Shown here in pieces: positions 13,465-15,767 of a stretch of DNA of 15,767 nucleotides. The stretch is taken from positions 1-15,767 of the forward strand of contig DATLWR010000132.1 of assembly GCA_035576205.1 (NCBI GenBank), in the 5' to 3' direction. The position numbers and the translations under genes were made by a program. Numbering within the stretch: position 1 is the stretch's first letter; each line of letters begins with the position of its first letter. The notes under the pieces were generated by a model, which saw only the letters and a list, made by a program, of their open reading frames with translations, was not told the DNA's origin and did no database searches. The stretch comes from DATLWR01 sp035576205 (lineage in GTDB: Bacteria > Pseudomonadota > Zetaproteobacteria > Mariprofundales > Mariprofundaceae).

Positions 13465-13531
13465 GTTGCTGTAAGTTTCATTTGTAGTTTTTGTTCTTTT
13501 TGAATTTGAGTGGATTGAAGGAGTAAGGGAC
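13465..13531 (+). other. AT-rich rpsG-fusA spacer
   Basis: A 67-nt gap that stands out as T-rich in otherwise GC-rich DNA, with pyrimidine runs TTTCATTTG and GTTTTTGTTCTTTTTG before the AAGGAG ribosome site of fusA. No stem precedes the T runs, so it is not a standard terminator. No convincing promoter hexamer pair is visible. It may act as a translation-enhancing unstructured leader for fusA. Confidence 0.4.
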
Positions 13532-15610
13532 GTGGCCCGTAAGACCCCATTGGATCGTTATCGCAATATCGGCATCATGGCCCATATTGACGCTGGCAAG
13601 ACGACGACGACCGAGCGTATTCTTTTCTATACCGGCGTATCTCACAAAATCGGTGAGGTGCACGATGGTGCTGCGACCATGGACTGGATGGCGCAGGAGC
13701 AGGAGCGCGGCATCACCATTACTTCGGCAGCCACGACCTGCACCTGGAAAGATCACCAGGTCAACATCATCGATACCCCTGGCCACGTGGACTTCACCAT
13801 CGAGGTGGAGCGCTCACTGCGTGTGCTCGACGGCGCCGTCGGCGTTTTCTGCGCCGTGGGCGGCGTGCAGCCGCAGTCCGAGACCGTCTGGCGCCAGGCC
13901 GACAAGTACCACGTTCCCCGTATTGCATTCGTCAACAAGATGGACCGTACCGGTGCCCGCTTCTTCGAAGTGGTCGAAGAGATCCGCGAGCGTCTGGGCC
14001 ACAACGCCGTTGCGCTGAACCTGCCGATCGGCAACGAAGAGAATTTCAAGGGTGTCGTCGACCTCGTTTCCATGAAGGCCATCGTCTGGAAGGACGAGGC
14101 CATGGGCGCCATGTACACCGTTGAGGAGATCCCGGCCGACCTGGTCGACGATGCCAACGAGTACCGCGAGAAGCTGCTCGACTCCGTGCTGGTCTATGAC
14201 GAGGCACTGATGGAGAAGTACCTCGAGGGTGAGGAGATCACCGAGGCCGAACTGAAGTCCTGCATCCGCAAGGCTGTGATCGCCATCGAGATGATTCCGG
14301 TGCTGTGCGGTACCGCCTTCAAGAACAAGGGCGTGCAGACCCTGCTCGACGCCGTCGTCGACTACATGCCGGCTCCGATCGACGTGCCGGCCATCAAGGG
14401 CGTGCATCCGGATACCGACGCTGAGGACAGCCGTCCGTCTTCCGACGACGCGCCGTTCGCGGCCCTCGCCTTCAAGGTGATGAACGATCCGTTCGTGGGT
14501 TCGCTGACCTTCATCCGCGTCTATTCGGGCGTGCTCGAGGCCGGCTCCTACGTGATCAACTCCACCAAGGACAAGAAGGAGCGCATCGGCCGCCTGCTGC
14601 AGATGCATGCCAACGAGCGTTCCGAGATCAAGGAAGTGCGTGCCGGCGATATCGCTGCCGCCGTCGGCCTGAAGGTCACCACCACCGGCGATACGCTGTG
14701 CGTGGAAGACAAGCCGATCATTCTCGAGCGCATGGAGTTCCCGGAGCCGGTGATCTCCGTGGCGATCGAGCCGAAGACCAAGGGCGACCAGGAGAAGATG
14801 GGTATCGCGCTGGGCCGTCTGGCCGCCGAGGATCCGTCCTTCCGCGTGCGTACCGACGAGGAGACTGGCCAGACCATCATCTCCGGCATGGGCGAGCTGC
14901 ACCTGGAAATCATCGTTGACCGCATGAAGCGCGAGTTCAAGGTCGAGGCCAACGTCGGCAAGCCGCAGGTGGCCTACCGCGAAACCATCCGCAACAAGGC
15001 CAAGGCCGAAGGCAAGTTCGTCCGCCAGTCCGGCGGTCGCGGTCAGTACGGCCACTGCTGGCTGGAGATCGAGCCGCAGGAGCCGGGTGCCGGCTTCCAG
15101 TTCGTCGACGCGGTCGTCGGTGGCGCAATCCCGCGCGAATACATCCCGGCCGTTGGCAAGGGTGCCGAGGAAGCGATGGGCAACGGCGTTGTCGCAGGCT
15201 TCCCGATGGTGGACATCAAGGTGACCGTCATCGACGGCTCCTACCACGATGTCGACTCGAACGAAATGGCCTTCAAGGTGGCCGGCTCCATGGGCTTCCG
15301 CGCTGCAGCCGCACTGGCCAAGCCGGTGCTGCTCGAGCCGATCATGGAAGTCGAGGTAATTACGCCGGAAGACTACATGGGCGACATCGTCGGCGACCTG
15401 AACCGTCGTCGCGGCAAGGTGCTGGGCATGGGCGACCGCGGTAACGCGAAGGTTGTCGACGCTGAGGTGCCGCTGTCCGAGATGTTCGGCTATTCGACCA
15501 ACCTGCGCTCGATGTCGCAGGGTCGCGCCGTCTACACCATGCAGTTCAAGCACTATGAAGAAGTTCCGAACAACATTGCCCAGGAAATCGTCGCGAGCGT
15601 GAAGGGCTGA
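13532..15610 (+). CDS. fusA: Translation elongation factor G
   Basis: GTPase that drives translocation of tRNA and mRNA on the ribosome and, with RRF, ribosome recycling. The 692-residue sequence is complete. GTP-binding motifs are AHIDAGKTTTTE (17-28, P-loop), RGITITSAATT (59-69, switch I), DTPGHVDF (81-88) and NKMD (135-138). Domain II carries GSLTFIRVYSG, and domains III-V include GELHLEI and the domain IV loop region GGRGQYGHC. The start is GTG, giving MARKTPLDRYRNIGIMAHID, with AAGGAG 7-8 nt upstream; the N-terminus matches proteobacterial EF-G exactly. It is the third gene of the str operon. The single copy here is the canonical EF-G1 type by position and sequence. Confidence 0.98.
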   Translation: MARKTPLDRYRNIGIMAHIDAGKTTTTERILFYTGVSHKIGEVHDGAATMDWMAQEQERGITITSAATTCTWKDHQVNIIDTPGHVDFTIEVERSLRVLDGAVGVFCAVGGVQPQSETVWRQADKYHVPRIAFVNKMDRTGARFFEVVEEIRERLGHNAVALNLPIGNEENFKGVVDLVSMKAIVWKDEAMGAMYTVEEIPADLVDDANEYREKLLDSVLVYDEALMEKYLEGEEITEAELKSCIRKAVIAIEMIPVLCGTAFKNKGVQTLLDAVVDYMPAPIDVPAIKGVHPDTDAEDSRPSSDDAPFAALAFKVMNDPFVGSLTFIRVYSGVLEAGSYVINSTKDKKERIGRLLQMHANERSEIKEVRAGDIAAAVGLKVTTTGDTLCVEDKPIILERMEFPEPVISVAIEPKTKGDQEKMGIALGRLAAEDPSFRVRTDEETGQTIISGMGELHLEIIVDRMKREFKVEANVGKPQVAYRETIRNKAKAEGKFVRQSGGRGQYGHCWLEIEPQEPGAGFQFVDAVVGGAIPREYIPAVGKGAEEAMGNGVVAGFPMVDIKVTVIDGSYHDVDSNEMAFKVAGSMGFRAAAALAKPVLLEPIMEVEVITPEDYMGDIVGDLNRRRGKVLGMGDRGNAKVVDAEVPLSEMFGYSTNLRSMSQGRAVYTMQFKHYEEVPNNIAQEIVASVKG

Positions 15611-15626
15611 GGAGAAGGAGAAGCAA

Positions 15627-15767
15627 ATGGCAAAGGCAAAATTTGAGCGTACGAAGCCGCACGTAAACATTGGCACGATTGGTCACGTTGACCATGGCAA
15701 GACGACGCTGACCGCGGCGATCACGAAGGTACTGTCGGAGCAGGGCAAGGCCCAGTTCAAGGACTAC
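15627..15767 (+). CDS. tuf: Translation elongation factor Tu, N-terminal part (runs off the window)
   Basis: The first 47 codons of EF-Tu, which delivers aminoacyl-tRNA to the ribosomal A site. The sequence MAKAKFERTKPHVNIGTIGH is followed by VDHGKTTLTAAIT, containing the P-loop GHVDHGKT (19-26). The ATG is preceded by GGAGAAGGAGAAG, a strong ribosome site, 16 nt after the fusA stop. This is the fourth gene of the standard str operon. The remainder of the gene lies beyond the window. Confidence 0.98.
   Translation, partial: MAKAKFERTKPHVNIGTIGHVDHGKTTLTAAITKVLSEQGKAQFKDY

Noticed and set aside
13814..15676. 620-codon minus-strand open frame opposite fusA
   Set aside because: An antisense shadow produced by codon bias in fusA; it shows no ribosome site or family motif.

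Overview
The window is a gene-dense, GC-rich chromosomal segment of a Gram-negative bacterium. The str operon order rpsL-rpsG-fusA-tuf, the split three-gene transhydrogenase (pntAA-pntAB-pntB), an ArnT-like lipid glycosyltransferase and a PA0069-type radical SAM protein all point to the Pseudomonadota. A finer placement (for example Zetaproteobacteria or an early-branching gamma/alpha lineage) is only a guess. No stretch longer than about 200 bases lacks a gene, and I see no rRNA, tRNA, CRISPR array or insertion sequence.

Layout. (1) 1-352, minus: a BrnT/BrnA type II toxin-antitoxin pair. The antitoxin is cut by the window edge. A sigma70-like promoter is overlaid by an 18-bp near-palindrome. 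The segment looks less GC-rich than its surroundings, as expected for a mobile addiction module. (2) 403-2762, minus: two translationally coupled genes for polyprenyl-phosphate-sugar chemistry, a soluble ALG5/DPM1-like GT2 and an ArnT-like membrane glycosyltransferase. Diverging from them (2883-4790, plus) are a UPF0104/YbhN-type membrane protein and a DHH/DHHA1 phosphoesterase. (3) 4756-7516, minus: a membrane PAS-GGDEF diguanylate cyclase whose 3' end overlaps the DHH gene, preceded by a radical SAM protein. (4) 7629-9457: rlmB (23S rRNA methyltransferase); a 56-residue CHCC zinc-finger gene on the opposite strand; then folB-folK, two consecutive steps of folate synthesis. (5) 9531-12415, plus: pntAA-pntAB-pntB, the proton-translocating NAD(P) transhydrogenase, with its own promoter and a strong hairpin terminator. 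(6) 12522-15767, plus: the str operon from its promoter through rpsL, rpsG, fusA and the first 47 codons of tuf.

Most of the window is housekeeping: NADPH supply, folate, ribosome assembly and translation. The accessory interest lies in the left 7.5 kb: the toxin-antitoxin pair, the sugar-lipid module with a divergent flippase-like gene, and a DHH phosphoesterase tail-to-tail with a c-di-GMP synthase. I did not find a clear-cut undescribed defence or mobile system. The best leads are the small zinc-finger protein, the DHH/diguanylate cyclase pairing, the envelope-glycan module, and several transcription units whose first gene lacks a ribosome binding site.
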